The notes below the pieces were generated by a model. That model ran no database searches and had not been told where the DNA came from. It was given only the letters and a program-made list of their open reading frames with translations. A stretch of 64,000 nt of DNA, from assembly GCA_026129335.1 (NCBI GenBank), contig JAHCIH010000009.1, forward strand, positions 1-64,000. The letters run 5' to 3'. The stretch's first letter is position 1. The number at the start of each line of letters is the position of its first letter. This document shows, in pieces, positions 7,184-15,777 of the stretch. The DNA is from Anaerolineales bacterium (GTDB lineage Bacteria > Chloroflexota > Anaerolineae > Anaerolineales > UBA11579). Made by a program: the position numbers and the translations under genes.

Positions 7184-10100
7184 CTATTCCAATTGGAAAC
7201 GCAGCAGGTTGTGCGAGAAGCTGTCGCTCAGCCACAGTTCGCCGTTCTGGCTAACCGCCAGACCCTGGGCGACGCCGATGTTCACCGCGCCCTGGTCGAA
7301 GCCGCCAAAGTAGTGCAGCAAGGCGCCCTGGCTGTCGAATACCAGCACGCGACCGGCTTCGGGGTCGCTGGCGTACACGCGGCCTTCTCCGTCCACCGCC
7401 AGGTAGGGCTTGTTGTTCAATGATTGGCCAAACCAACCGTTGACCTCCCAACTGGTGGTGGCGCCTAGCGCGCCGCCGGCATAGTGCAGCACCTGGATAC
7501 GCTGGTTCCAGGTGTCCGCCACGTACAGTTCGCCGGTATTGACATTCAAGGCCAGGCCGACCGGCTCTTCGAATTGGCCCAGGTCAAAGCCGGGGCCGCC
7601 GATCTGGTTGATGTATTCCCCGTCCGAGTTGTAGACCACAATGCGCTTGTTGCCCGTATCGGCGACCAGCACGCTGCCATCGGCTGCTACGGCCACATCG
7701 CGCGGGCCATACAGCGCCATACCGTCGGTGCTGTTGCCGAAGGTGCCCCAGGCGGTGATGAACTCGCCCGTGGCGCTGAACTTCTGGATGCGGTGGTTCC
7801 AGGTATCCGCCACGTACACGAAGCGGCCATCCGGCGAGACGGCGATGCCCCAGGGTTCCGCAAAGGTGCCGCCGGCCATGCTGGCCGGATCGCTCGGGCC
7901 GCCCCAACTGCCCAGCAACTGCCCGTCCGCGCTGAAGCGCTGGATGCGGTGGTTCAGCGAATCGGCCGCGTACAGGTCGCCGTTCGGCGCCACGGCCAGG
8001 CCACGTGGGCTGTTGAACAGGCCCACCTCAGCGCCCGAGCCGCCGAGCACCAGGTCGGCGGAGAGCGCTATGCCCTTGTCGGCATAGGGGTCCGGCGCCA
8101 GGGCGATGGGGGCCACGCCGTAGTCCCAGATCTGCGCGGCGATGTCCTTGCGCACGTACATGCGCATGGAGCGTGCCGGGTCCCAGTCGGACAGGCTGGC
8201 CTCGCGACCCTTGAGGGTCAGGTAGCGGGTGAAGTCGCGGTTCAGCCACACTTGCCACAGCGCTTCACGCTCTTCGGGGCTGTCCACAGCGTTCCACAGC
8301 CTGCGTGCGACGCGGCCAAGATAATCGAAGGTGCCCATCTGAGTTCCGGGCAGGCCGGTCTCGCTGGTGAATTCAAAGCCCACACTGGCGCGGGTGAAAT
8401 CGAAATAGTCCTGGTTGGGCCACCAAATGCGCACGAACTGGAACTGGTGGTAATCCTGGCGCACGATGGGCTCGACCTTGCCATAATTGGTGTCGCCTAC
8501 GATGATCACCGGCGATTCGCGCAGGCTCATCGAGGGGTTCACGTCGTAATAGATCTTATTCGGATAATTGCGCAGGTACCACCACAACGGGTAGTTGCTC
8601 TCGTTGTCATAGGCCACCTGAATATCCAGGCTGTCGGTGAGCCGCAGCGAGAGGTCTTCCAGCTGCTCCATCATCTGCTTCGGCCCAGGGGCCATGTGCG
8701 CGTACACCAGGTATTCGGTGGCCAGGTCGTAGTTAATGTAGTTGGCCTGGAATGCGGTGCGGGCAGTGAGCAAAGCCAGCGCGGTGAAGACCAGCACGGT
8801 CAGCTGGCCGCGCAGTTCCCCGGGTTGGCGGGGCTGGCCGGCCAGCAGGCGGTACAGCGCATACAGGCTGCCGGCGAGCACCAGCAACGTGGAAATGAAG
8901 CGGGTGGTGTGCTGCAACTGGATCAGGCCCATGCCGCGGAATGGTGGCTGCGCGCCCAACAATTGCGATAGCACGGCGAAGCCAGAGAGCAGGGCAACGG
9001 CCAGCGCGGCCAGGGTCCAGCCACCGCGCGGGCTAAAGACCTGTGCCCAGTCCACCCGCCTGATCACCCAGCCCAGCGCCCAGCCGCTGAGCAGGATCAT
9101 CGGCAGGGTGATGTGCACGGTGAGCCAGGGCATCTTCTCGCCGGCGATGGTGTAGGCCGCCAGGGCGCTGGCCGCCCAATAGGCCAGCAGGGTCAGCGCC
9201 AGCTGGCGGCTTTCGGCAGGGCGCAGCTTGCGGTTGGGGTCCAGGGCCGGTTGAGCCGCCTGGCGGCCACGATGGACAGCGTGCAGCGGCTTGGGTCGCT
9301 CACGCCCCAGGTGCAGGCGCAGCCCGATCCCGGCGGCCAGCAGCGTGCCCAGCGCGGGCAGGTATTCGTACACCGGGATCTGTAAACCCCAGTAATAGTA
9401 AGCCGGCTGGCTGCCGCGCTGCACGGCTTGCTGTTCGATCCAATAGCCCAGCGAGCCGACCAGCCCGGTGAAGAAGCCCAGTGAGTTGGTGAACATGGTG
9501 GTGAACACGGGGATGAAAATGGCGAAGAAGATCGCCATGTTGATCACCCATTGGCGCGGGTTCCAGAATAAGCCCAGCGAGGCGGAGAACAGGAAGGCCA
9601 CCAAAATCACCAGGAAGAGCAGGCCCAGGTGGGGCAGGTCAGGCGAGCTAAAGAAGGTGGCCGGGTTGATCGCCGCGACCATGTTCCTGAACGTGCTGTA
9701 GGTGATGTCCGGCGCCAGGGCTTTGAGCGCAAAGGCGCCCAGGTGTGGCAGCATCAGCGCGAATAGGAAGGTCATCAGGCCGAAGCTGCGCTCCTCGCGC
9801 AGCGGCTGCGCGCCGTAGCCGCGCACCAGCAGGAAGAGGCTCACGGCGACTGCCAACAGGCCGCCAACCCCGAGGATGATGGCGGGCATGGTCAGGCCAC
9901 TGCCGGGGGCTGGTTCGCCCTCCGCGGTCACCGCAGGGGCAGCCGCATTGCCGCTCACCTGCGCGCCCAGCGCCAGCAGCAACAGCGAGAGACCCAGCAG
10001 CAGCACGATGAAGAAAGTCGTCTTGTCGCGGTCTTTGGGCCAGGCGGTCGCCCAGAGGCGGGCGAGGAAGAGCAGACCCAGGAAAAGCAGCGCCTGAGCC

Positions 10101-10687
10101 GCGTAGATGAAGCCGGTTTCCTTGCTGGCCAGGTGCAAGGCCAGCGAAGCGGTGATCACGTAGAGGTACTTGTTCTCGCCGCGGTCCAGGTAGCGCAATA
10201 TGCCCCACAACATCACCAGGCCGAAGAGCGCCACAAAGATTTCGTTGCGGGAGTAGCGGCTGTAGTACAGGATGTAGGGCGAGATGAGCATGAAGAAGGC
10301 CGCCAGCATGGCGCCTACGCGGCCCAGGTAGCGGCGGAACGCCCACCAGGTGAAGAGCACGGTGGCCACGCCGAACAGCGCGTGGGGCAGGCGGGCGGTG
10401 AAGTCCGTATCGCCGAAGAGGAAATAGGTCAGCGCCAGGATGTGGAACTGGAACGGCCCATGGCTCAGCGGGTCGTGCGAGTAGCCGAAGCCCTTGAACA
10501 GGTTCCAGGAGAAGAGCACGTGGGTGGTCTCGTCGTGGCTCATCACCCGGTCGCCCAGGATGTGGAAGCGGGTTACCGCGGCTAAAAGCAGCAGCACGGC
10601 GACGAGCACGACTTCCCAGGTGAGTTTGAAATTGGCCAGCAGGGGCTTATCCAGCCAGGAGGGCGACGGGGCGGGGTTCTTGGGCAT
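7184..10687 (-). CDS. Agl23-like membrane glycosyltransferase with C-terminal NHL propeller
   Basis: This is an 1167-residue protein. The N-terminal 600 or so residues are a polytopic GT-C type membrane protein with the acidic first-loop motif MSHDETTH, which matches the Agl23 (flippase-activity-associated, dolichyl-phosphate-mannose mannosyltransferase-like) family. After a lumenal or extracytoplasmic domain, residues 830-1167 form about six NHL repeats, each with the pattern LYVADT-N-RIQ-F or a close variant, enough for a six-bladed propeller. The likely role is transfer of lipid-linked sugar outside the membrane, with the propeller binding carbohydrate or protein. The substrate is unknown. 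Confidence 0.82.
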   Translation of the reverse strand: MPKNPAPSPSWLDKPLLANFKLTWEVVLVAVLLLLAAVTRFHILGDRVMSHDETTHVLFSWNLFKGFGYSHDPLSHGPFQFHILALTYFLFGDTDFTARLPHALFGVATVLFTWWAFRRYLGRVGAMLAAFFMLISPYILYYSRYSRNEIFVALFGLVMLWGILRYLDRGENKYLYVITASLALHLASKETGFIYAAQALLFLGLLFLARLWATAWPKDRDKTTFFIVLLLGLSLLLLALGAQVSGNAAAPAVTAEGEPAPGSGLTMPAIILGVGGLLAVAVSLFLLVRGYGAQPLREERSFGLMTFLFALMLPHLGAFALKALAPDITYSTFRNMVAAINPATFFSSPDLPHLGLLFLVILVAFLFSASLGLFWNPRQWVINMAIFFAIFIPVFTTMFTNSLGFFTGLVGSLGYWIEQQAVQRGSQPAYYYWGLQIPVYEYLPALGTLLAAGIGLRLHLGRERPKPLHAVHRGRQAAQPALDPNRKLRPAESRQLALTLLAYWAASALAAYTIAGEKMPWLTVHITLPMILLSGWALGWVIRRVDWAQVFSPRGGWTLAALAVALLSGFAVLSQLLGAQPPFRGMGLIQLQHTTRFISTLLVLAGSLYALYRLLAGQPRQPGELRGQLTVLVFTALALLTARTAFQANYINYDLATEYLVYAHMAPGPKQMMEQLEDLSLRLTDSLDIQVAYDNESNYPLWWYLRNYPNKIYYDVNPSMSLRESPVIIVGDTNYGKVEPIVRQDYHQFQFVRIWWPNQDYFDFTRASVGFEFTSETGLPGTQMGTFDYLGRVARRLWNAVDSPEEREALWQVWLNRDFTRYLTLKGREASLSDWDPARSMRMYVRKDIAAQIWDYGVAPIALAPDPYADKGIALSADLVLGGSGAEVGLFNSPRGLAVAPNGDLYAADSLNHRIQRFSADGQLLGSWGGPSDPASMAGGTFAEPWGIAVSPDGRFVYVADTWNHRIQKFSATGEFITAWGTFGNSTDGMALYGPRDVAVAADGSVLVADTGNKRIVVYNSDGEYINQIGGPGFDLGQFEEPVGLALNVNTGELYVADTWNQRIQVLHYAGGALGATTSWEVNGWFGQSLNNKPYLAVDGEGRVYASDPEAGRVLVFDSQGALLHYFGGFDQGAVNIGVAQGLAVSQNGELWLSDSFSHNLLRFQLE

Positions 10688-10761
10688 GAAAGCGGCTACC
10701 TCAACGTTGGGCTGCCGTATTGTACGTTAGCGGCGCGGCTTTCGCCAAGTATGCGGGCTTC

Positions 10762-11997
10762 TTATCCGGCTTCCTGCATCTGCTTGAACTGCTTGCGGGC
10801 ACCCAGGCGCAGGTGCAGCAGGTAGAAGCCCAGGGCGGCCAGGGCGCAGAGCAGCGCGCCCAGGTACCACAGCCAGTTGGGGTCGTAATTGTCCAGGATG
10901 ATGCCGGCCGCGGCCGGGCCGATGGCGGCGGGCAGCGCAAAGGTGAAACCAAAGATGGCCATGTAGCGCCCGCGCATCTCGTCCGGAGCGAAGCTGGCGG
11001 CCAGGGCCGCGCTGGTCGGCATGATGATCATCTCGCCCAGCGTCACGACCACGATGGCGGCGACGAACAGCGCGTAGGTCCCCACGAAGCCGTACATCCC
11101 GAAGCCGAGCATGTAGAACAGTCCGCCGGCGGCCATCAGCAGGAAAGGCGGCCAGACTTTGATCCTGCGCGAGGTCCAGAACTGGAACAGGATCACAGTG
11201 ATGGCGCTGGAGGTCAGCAGGAAGCCGTAGCCCTGCGGCGAGATGCCGTGCTGGTCGCGCAGGAAGACCGAGAGCGAGTTGTACATTTGGATGTAGACGA
11301 CGCTCAACAGCATCAGGGCAAGCACGAAGCCCATATAGGCCAAGTCACCTAGCACGCGGCCATAGCCGCGGAAGGTGGCCAGCATGCTCTCCGGGGTCTC
11401 GTCTTCTTTGGGCGCCGGCTTGGTCTCGGGGATGAACAGGTAGAACAACAAGGCCACAATGCAGCTGATGATCGCATCGATGACGAACAGGGCAAAGAAA
11501 GAATGGGTGACGATGAAGCCGGTCAGCGTGGGGCCAATGATCCAGGCCAGGTTGCCCACTACGCGCAGCACGCCGAAGCCTTCCTGGCGCTTCTCTTCCG
11601 GCAAAATGTCGGCCACCATGGCCTGGTGCGCCGGCCCGGCCAGGTCGGAGAGCAGGCCGATGACGAAGGCCAGCGGATACAACAGGCTGAGCTCGCGCAC
11701 CAGGCCGAGGGTCAGCGTGCTCAGCGCGCTGAAGATCAGGCCGGCGATGATCAGCCGGCGGCGACCCCAGCGGTCGGTCAGCGCGCCACCGATCATGCCG
11801 CCAATCATGCCGCTGATGGCGAAGACGCCCAGCACGACGCCGGCCTGGGTCATGCCCACACCGAACTGCTGGGTGATATAGAGGGCGAAGAAGGGGAACA
11901 GCATGGTGCCGCCCACGCGGTCGATGAACGACACTGCGGCGACAACCCAGAAACGTTGCGGGAATTCGTTGTAGATGGCTTTGACGCCGGCGAACAT
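10762..11997 (-). CDS. MFS transporter
   Basis: This 411-residue major facilitator has about 12 hydrophobic segments and the loop motif GGALTDRWGRRRL between helices 2 and 3. It is most like drug or metabolite exporters, but the substrate is not readable. A TTG start at 12087 would overlap the GNAT stop by 4 nt but adds 30 polar residues. I prefer the ATG at 11997, because GATAAT (complement of 12005-12010) sits 7 nt upstream, the same leaderless spacing seen at other genes here. Confidence 0.85.
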   Translation of the reverse strand: MFAGVKAIYNEFPQRFWVVAAVSFIDRVGGTMLFPFFALYITQQFGVGMTQAGVVLGVFAISGMIGGMIGGALTDRWGRRRLIIAGLIFSALSTLTLGLVRELSLLYPLAFVIGLLSDLAGPAHQAMVADILPEEKRQEGFGVLRVVGNLAWIIGPTLTGFIVTHSFFALFVIDAIISCIVALLFYLFIPETKPAPKEDETPESMLATFRGYGRVLGDLAYMGFVLALMLLSVVYIQMYNSLSVFLRDQHGISPQGYGFLLTSSAITVILFQFWTSRRIKVWPPFLLMAAGGLFYMLGFGMYGFVGTYALFVAAIVVVTLGEMIIMPTSAALAASFAPDEMRGRYMAIFGFTFALPAAIGPAAAGIILDNYDPNWLWYLGALLCALAALGFYLLHLRLGARKQFKQMQEAG

Positions 11998-12083
11998 GGC
12001 GCTTATTATCGCACAGATGTTCGGTATTGGTGCTTGGAATTGGCAGCCCGCCAATTTATTAATATTAGTTCGCTTCGGTCGGG

Positions 12084-13193
12084 TCAATCACTTTTCATCT
12101 GCCCAATCAAGTCTTCCCAGGCAGTAGAACCATGCAGTATTTTCAGATGGGGGGATTTTTCCATTTCAAACAGATTGTCAAAACCAGCCTCAATCGCTTT
12201 GCGCAAGTGAAGGATGGCTTGCACCGGATCACCTAAGCCTGCCCACGCCGCCGCTGTCAAGAACTGCCCGTATTGGACCAACATCTCCTCGTCTGATGTC
12301 ACCATCTGCTCGGCCACAATGTGCACCTGTTCAAAGCGCTGGGTGTCCAAGTGGCTCCAAGCCAGGTTGATGAGATAGCTGATTTCGGAGAAGATGATAA
12401 TGTACTCTTTTGGTTCGTGCAAAAGCTGTAGGCCCAACTTTTGGGCGGTGCGGATGGAGGGCAAGTTGGAAGCGGCCGCGTCCCAGTTGATTTGCTTTAA
12501 GCCTCGGGAAAGCCCATAGGCAATCGTGGCGGTTGAAGTGGTGAAGGCCAGCCCGCGACGGCGATACGCGTCCTCGGTTACCAGGCGAATTTCACCCACA
12601 TCCCCGATGATGAAATCGATAACAGACCAGGCGGCGAGAGAGCGGCCGTTTGCCGCCACAAATCCAAACGCCATCTCATCCGGCACATCGGCATCCTCCC
12701 GCAGATCCAGAACCTTCTGCACATCTCCTGGCAGCTCACCATCCAACTCATCGCGAATGGCTTCATCAATGAAGTGCAGCCTAAACCCGTCTGGCATAGC
12801 AGGCGTTTGAAATTCTTGGGCCGGGGTGGCCGCATAAAGGCAGCGGGGCATGGGGATCGGTTGGCGATCTTCCACCAATTTGTTCAAAATCTCCAGCCAG
12901 TCTGGCGACGGATCAACGAAGAAGAGAACCCGTTTATCTTCACCGATCAGCCTTTTTTCAGCCAGGTCACGCTTTAACTCCTTGTGAAAGGCAGCATTAT
13001 CAGGATCGCCAATCAGGTGGCACCAGATATCTTTTACGACCAGGGCATTGCGAGGCTGAATGGGATTATCCACAAGAATCTTGCCGGGATATTTGCCAGC
13101 CATAACGCCCTGACAATACAGAGGGGTTGTGTTGCCCTCGCCAAAAAGAGGCTGAATGAGTTGATATTGTTCGGGCTTTAATGAATGAAGCAT
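12084..13193 (-). CDS. GNAT acetyltransferase with C-terminal TPR-like tail
   Basis: The 369-residue product resembles the GNAT-acetyltransferase family that follows a less-conserved N-terminal domain. The core includes WSVIDFIIGDVGEIRLVTE and RRRGLAFTTS, the acetyl-CoA binding turn (about residues 180-225). The last 90 residues look like one or two TPR helices ending in PHLKILHGSTAWEDL, a pattern seen at the end of many TPR proteins. The acceptor is unknown. AAAAGGATGG precedes the ATG. It is divergent from the ArsR-type pair and shares a palindromic control region with it. Confidence 0.75.
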   Translation of the reverse strand: MLHSLKPEQYQLIQPLFGEGNTTPLYCQGVMAGKYPGKILVDNPIQPRNALVVKDIWCHLIGDPDNAAFHKELKRDLAEKRLIGEDKRVLFFVDPSPDWLEILNKLVEDRQPIPMPRCLYAATPAQEFQTPAMPDGFRLHFIDEAIRDELDGELPGDVQKVLDLREDADVPDEMAFGFVAANGRSLAAWSVIDFIIGDVGEIRLVTEDAYRRRGLAFTTSTATIAYGLSRGLKQINWDAAASNLPSIRTAQKLGLQLLHEPKEYIIIFSEISYLINLAWSHLDTQRFEQVHIVAEQMVTSDEEMLVQYGQFLTAAAWAGLGDPVQAILHLRKAIEAGFDNLFEMEKSPHLKILHGSTAWEDLIGQMKSD

Positions 13194-13215
13194 GCTGCCA
13201 TCCTTTTGTAGTATA

Positions 13216-13264
13216 TAGATTGTAAATTTGATTTGATATTTGTCAAATTATATTGTACAATCTA
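13216..13264. promoter_or_regulatory. Nested palindrome over divergent promoters (candidate operator)
   Basis: Outer arms TAGATTGTA (13216-13224) and TACAATCTA (13256-13264) enclose inner arms AATTTGA (13225-13231) and TCAAATT (13243-13249). On the minus strand TTGACA (complement of 13241-13246) and TACAAT (complement of 13219-13224) are 16 nt apart and form the likely GNAT promoter inside the palindrome. A plus-strand pair TTGTCA-N17-TATTTA is weaker. This is where the ArsR-type regulator encoded at 13548 would be expected to bind. Confidence 0.55.
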
Positions 13265-13299
13265 TTTACGTTAAAATCAAAATTAACAGGATGGAACCT

Positions 13300-13551
13300 A
13301 TGGAACAAATGAATAATGTTGAAGTCGAAAATGCTTCTTCAATGACTGAGATCGAGCGGTTGGAGGCGATGTTCAAACAGATAACCAACAAAGCCATTGA
13401 CAATTATCAAAAGGAATTAGAGGTCGCCCAGGCGATGGGTGACGAAGAAGCCCAAAAACTTCTCCACATTCAAATAAGCATGTTTCGTCATCTGCAGGCC
13501 ATATTCAACTTTTGCAAGCGGTATGCAATCGATGCACGGTGGCAAAAATGA
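13300..13551 (+). CDS. Small helical protein coupled to ArsR/DUF2087 regulator
   Basis: An 83-residue, charged, helix-rich protein with no recognised domain. I chose the ATG at 13300, which follows AGGATGG; ATGs at 13291 and 13240 are alternatives. Its TGA stop overlaps the next start as ATGA, which implies translational coupling and a shared role with the regulator. It might be a partner or accessory subunit of that regulator. Confidence 0.6.
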   Translation: MEQMNNVEVENASSMTEIERLEAMFKQITNKAIDNYQKELEVAQAMGDEEAQKLLHIQISMFRHLQAIFNFCKRYAIDARWQK

Positions 13552-14144
13552 TTAGCCCAAGCAACAAAGTGAACACGGAAAAAAACCTGGAAGCACGCGC
13601 CCTGTTGTTTAAGGCGTTGGGACATCCTGCGCGATTGCTGATTATGAATCTGGTGTTGACCAAGGCGCGGCACGGCGAAGAGCTAGCCGCTATTTTGCGT
13701 TTGAATCCGGCGACCGTTTCGCACCATCTCAGCAAATTGACGGAAGCAGGTTTGCTGAAAGCACGCAAGGATCAGTACTATCAAACATATTCGTTGGCGC
13801 AGGATGTCTTGCAGCGCACCCTGGATGAAGTGATTCGTCTACCGCAGCCTGATTTGCGTACGCAAGTGAAGCCGGATGCATATCGGGAGAAGGTGTTGAG
13901 TTTCTTTTTTAAGCACGGTCGTCTTCACAAAATTCCCTCGCAACTTAAAAAACAACGCATCATCCTTGACCACATCGCCCAGGAGTTTGAACCTGACCGG
14001 GATTATGAAGAGATGGAAGTCAACCGCATTTTGGTTGATTTCAACGATGATGTGGCCTGGCTGCGCCGCTCCCTGGTGGAGCACAAAATTATGAGCCGTA
14101 CCAACGGCATATTTCGGTTGATCTCTACGACTGAACAAACGTAG
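13548..14144 (+). CDS. ArsR-type winged-helix regulator with DUF2087 domain
   Basis: The 198-residue protein begins with an ArsR-like winged helix (ALLFKALGHPARLLI ... NPATVSHHLSKLTEAGLL, about residues 18-65). It ends with a DUF2087 domain, marked by the FFFKHGRLHKIPSQ-K and EVNRILVDFNDD blocks. The start at 13548 overlaps the upstream stop by ATGA. No paired cysteines typical of metal sensors are present, so the inducer is unknown. Divergent location and the palindrome at 13216-13264 suggest autoregulation and control of the GNAT gene. Confidence 0.85.
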   Translation: MISPSNKVNTEKNLEARALLFKALGHPARLLIMNLVLTKARHGEELAAILRLNPATVSHHLSKLTEAGLLKARKDQYYQTYSLAQDVLQRTLDEVIRLPQPDLRTQVKPDAYREKVLSFFFKHGRLHKIPSQLKKQRIILDHIAQEFEPDRDYEEMEVNRILVDFNDDVAWLRRSLVEHKIMSRTNGIFRLISTTEQT

Positions 14145-14262
14145 CCAAGCAATTTCCCCTTGCCTCTTCACGCCCGAAGAGTGCTCATTGCCCGAGTCTA
14201 ATTGTCAGCGGCTTGCTCAACTCATGGAGGAGTTAACCGGGCAAAGGGTGCCTGATACCTGA

Positions 14263-15114
14263 TTACTTCTTCCTGCGCTGGCCGGGGCTCCGAGCGCGGC
14301 CCGGTTTACCTGAGGCCTTGGGCCTTGCGGAGCTGCGGCCGCCGGGCGGTTTACGCCGGGGCTGGCCGCCGGCCGGGCGGCCCTTGCTGGCCGGCATGGG
14401 GGTCCCGCTTTGCAGGGCCTGCACCTCTTCGGCGGTCAACGGCCGCCAGTCGCCGGGCTGCATGTTGCCCACCCGCAGCGCCCCGATGCGGATGCGCAGC
14501 AGCTTGGCCACCGGCAGCCCTAGCTGCCGGGCGATCTCGCGGATCTCGCGCTTGCGCCCCTCGCGCATCACCACCCGCAGCCAGGCGCCCTTGCCGTGCG
14601 GCTTTTCGATGCGCACTTCGGCGGGCAGGCTGCGCGTGCCATCTGGCAGCACCACGCCGCGTCGCCAGGTCTCTAGCTGCTCGCTGTCCGGCTGGCGGGC
14701 AACCAGCACGCGGTATTCCTTCTCCTGCTCGAACTTGGGGTGGGTCAGCCGCTGGGTCAGCTCGCCGTCGTTGGTCAACAGCATCAGGCCTTCGCTGTTC
14801 AGGTCCAGCCGGCCCACGAGGTGCAGTTGCTCGCCGCCCGGCACCAGGTCGGTGACCTTTCGCCGCGGCTCCGGCCCGGCGGTGGTGGAGATCACCCCGC
14901 GCGGCTTGTACACCGCATAGCAGACCAGTTCCTCGGCCAGCTTGAGGCGCTGGCCGTCCACCAGGATGGCGTCGCGCGTCGCGTCGGCCTTGGCGCCCAG
15001 TTCGGCGCGCTGGCCGTTGACCAGCACACGCCCGGCGCTGATCAACTCCTCGGCGGCGCGGCGCGAACCGTAACCGGCGCGGGCGAGGATTTTTTGCAGG
15101 CGTTCCTCGGCCAT
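14263..15114 (-). CDS. rluB: 23S rRNA pseudouridine synthase, RluB/RsuA type
   Basis: This enzyme converts a specific uridine of rRNA to pseudouridine. An N-terminal S4 RNA-binding domain (RLQKILARAGYGSRRAAEELI) precedes the catalytic domain, which contains the Asp motif GRLDLNSEGLMLLTNDG (about residues 101-117). The last 50 residues are a basic, Pro/Gly/Arg-rich tail likely to contact RNA. It lies 11 nt downstream of scpB, a very common bacterial gene pair. The choice between RluB and other RsuA-type specificities is from context. Confidence 0.9.
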   Translation of the reverse strand: MAEERLQKILARAGYGSRRAAEELISAGRVLVNGQRAELGAKADATRDAILVDGQRLKLAEELVCYAVYKPRGVISTTAGPEPRRKVTDLVPGGEQLHLVGRLDLNSEGLMLLTNDGELTQRLTHPKFEQEKEYRVLVARQPDSEQLETWRRGVVLPDGTRSLPAEVRIEKPHGKGAWLRVVMREGRKREIREIARQLGLPVAKLLRIRIGALRVGNMQPGDWRPLTAEEVQALQSGTPMPASKGRPAGGQPRRKPPGGRSSARPKASGKPGRARSPGQRRKK

Positions 15115-15125
15115 CGGGAACGTCC

Positions 15126-15746
15126 TCAGTGGCTGGTTTTGTCGTTGGGTGGGGCGGCTTCCGGCGGCTGGCCGTTCTCAGCCTGCAGGGGCAGGGCGCC
15201 TTGCTGGGCCAGGTGGTCCAGGTTGAGCGGCGGCAGCGCCTCCAGCTTGCCCAGGCCGAAATGCTGCAGGAAGTCGGGCGTGGTGGCGTAGAGGATCGGG
15301 CGGCCCGGCGTATCCGCACGGCCGGCTTCCTCCACCAGGCCGTGGGTGAGCAGCGAGCGCATCGCGCTGTCGCTGTTCACCCCGCGCACCGCGTCGATTT
15401 GCGGGCGGGTGATCGGCTGCTGGTAGGCTACGATGGCCAGGCATTCCAGCGCCGCGTTGCTCAGCCGGGTGGTCGCCTCCAGGTCCAGGAAACGCTCCAC
15501 CAGGCCAGCAGCCTGCGGCGCACTGGTCAGGCGCAGTTCGCCCTTGTGGCGCTGCAGACGGATGCCGCGCTGCGCATAGCCTGCCTCGAGAATGTTGAGC
15601 GCATCCTCGACCTGCTTGGGCTTCACCTCCAGCGCCTCGGCCAGCTGTTTGATGGTGACCGAAGCCGGCGCGACGAAGAGCAAAGCCTCCAGTTTGGCTT
15701 CGAAGTTCAGGTCTTCCGTTTGCACCAGGTCGCTTTTAGGGGCCAT
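15126..15746 (-). CDS. scpB: Segregation and condensation protein B
   Basis: ScpB binds ScpA and, with it, the SMC ATPase in chromosome condensation. The 206-residue protein has two winged-helix domains: the first with EALLFVAPASVTIKQLAEAL, the second with the hallmark ECLAIVAYQQPITRPQIDAVRGV. Length fits the family. It forms an operon with rluB. No scpA is in the window. It is divergent from the lipoprotein gene, with a palindromic -10-like CTATAATT between them. Confidence 0.95.
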   Translation of the reverse strand: MAPKSDLVQTEDLNFEAKLEALLFVAPASVTIKQLAEALEVKPKQVEDALNILEAGYAQRGIRLQRHKGELRLTSAPQAAGLVERFLDLEATTRLSNAALECLAIVAYQQPITRPQIDAVRGVNSDSAMRSLLTHGLVEEAGRADTPGRPILYATTPDFLQHFGLGKLEALPPLNLDHLAQQGALPLQAENGQPPEAAPPNDKTSH

Positions 15747-15750
15747 CTAC

Positions 15751-15756
15751 TATAAT
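15751..15756 (+). promoter_or_regulatory. -10 box upstream of lipoprotein gene
   Basis: A perfect TATAAT lies 21 nt before the ATG at 15778, giving a leader of roughly 15 nt. No clear -35 is visible. Confidence 0.45.
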
Positions 15757-15777
15757 TTCCGTAACAACGGTGTTGGC

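Noticed and set aside
7484-8971. 495-codon plus-strand frame within the Agl23-like gene
   Set aside because: It is antisense to the glycosyltransferase/NHL gene, with no ribosome binding site and no family match.
12087-12087. TTG start of the MFS gene overlapping the GNAT stop
   Set aside because: It adds 30 polar residues before the first helix and lacks a ribosome site, whereas ATG 11997 has a -10 box at leaderless spacing.
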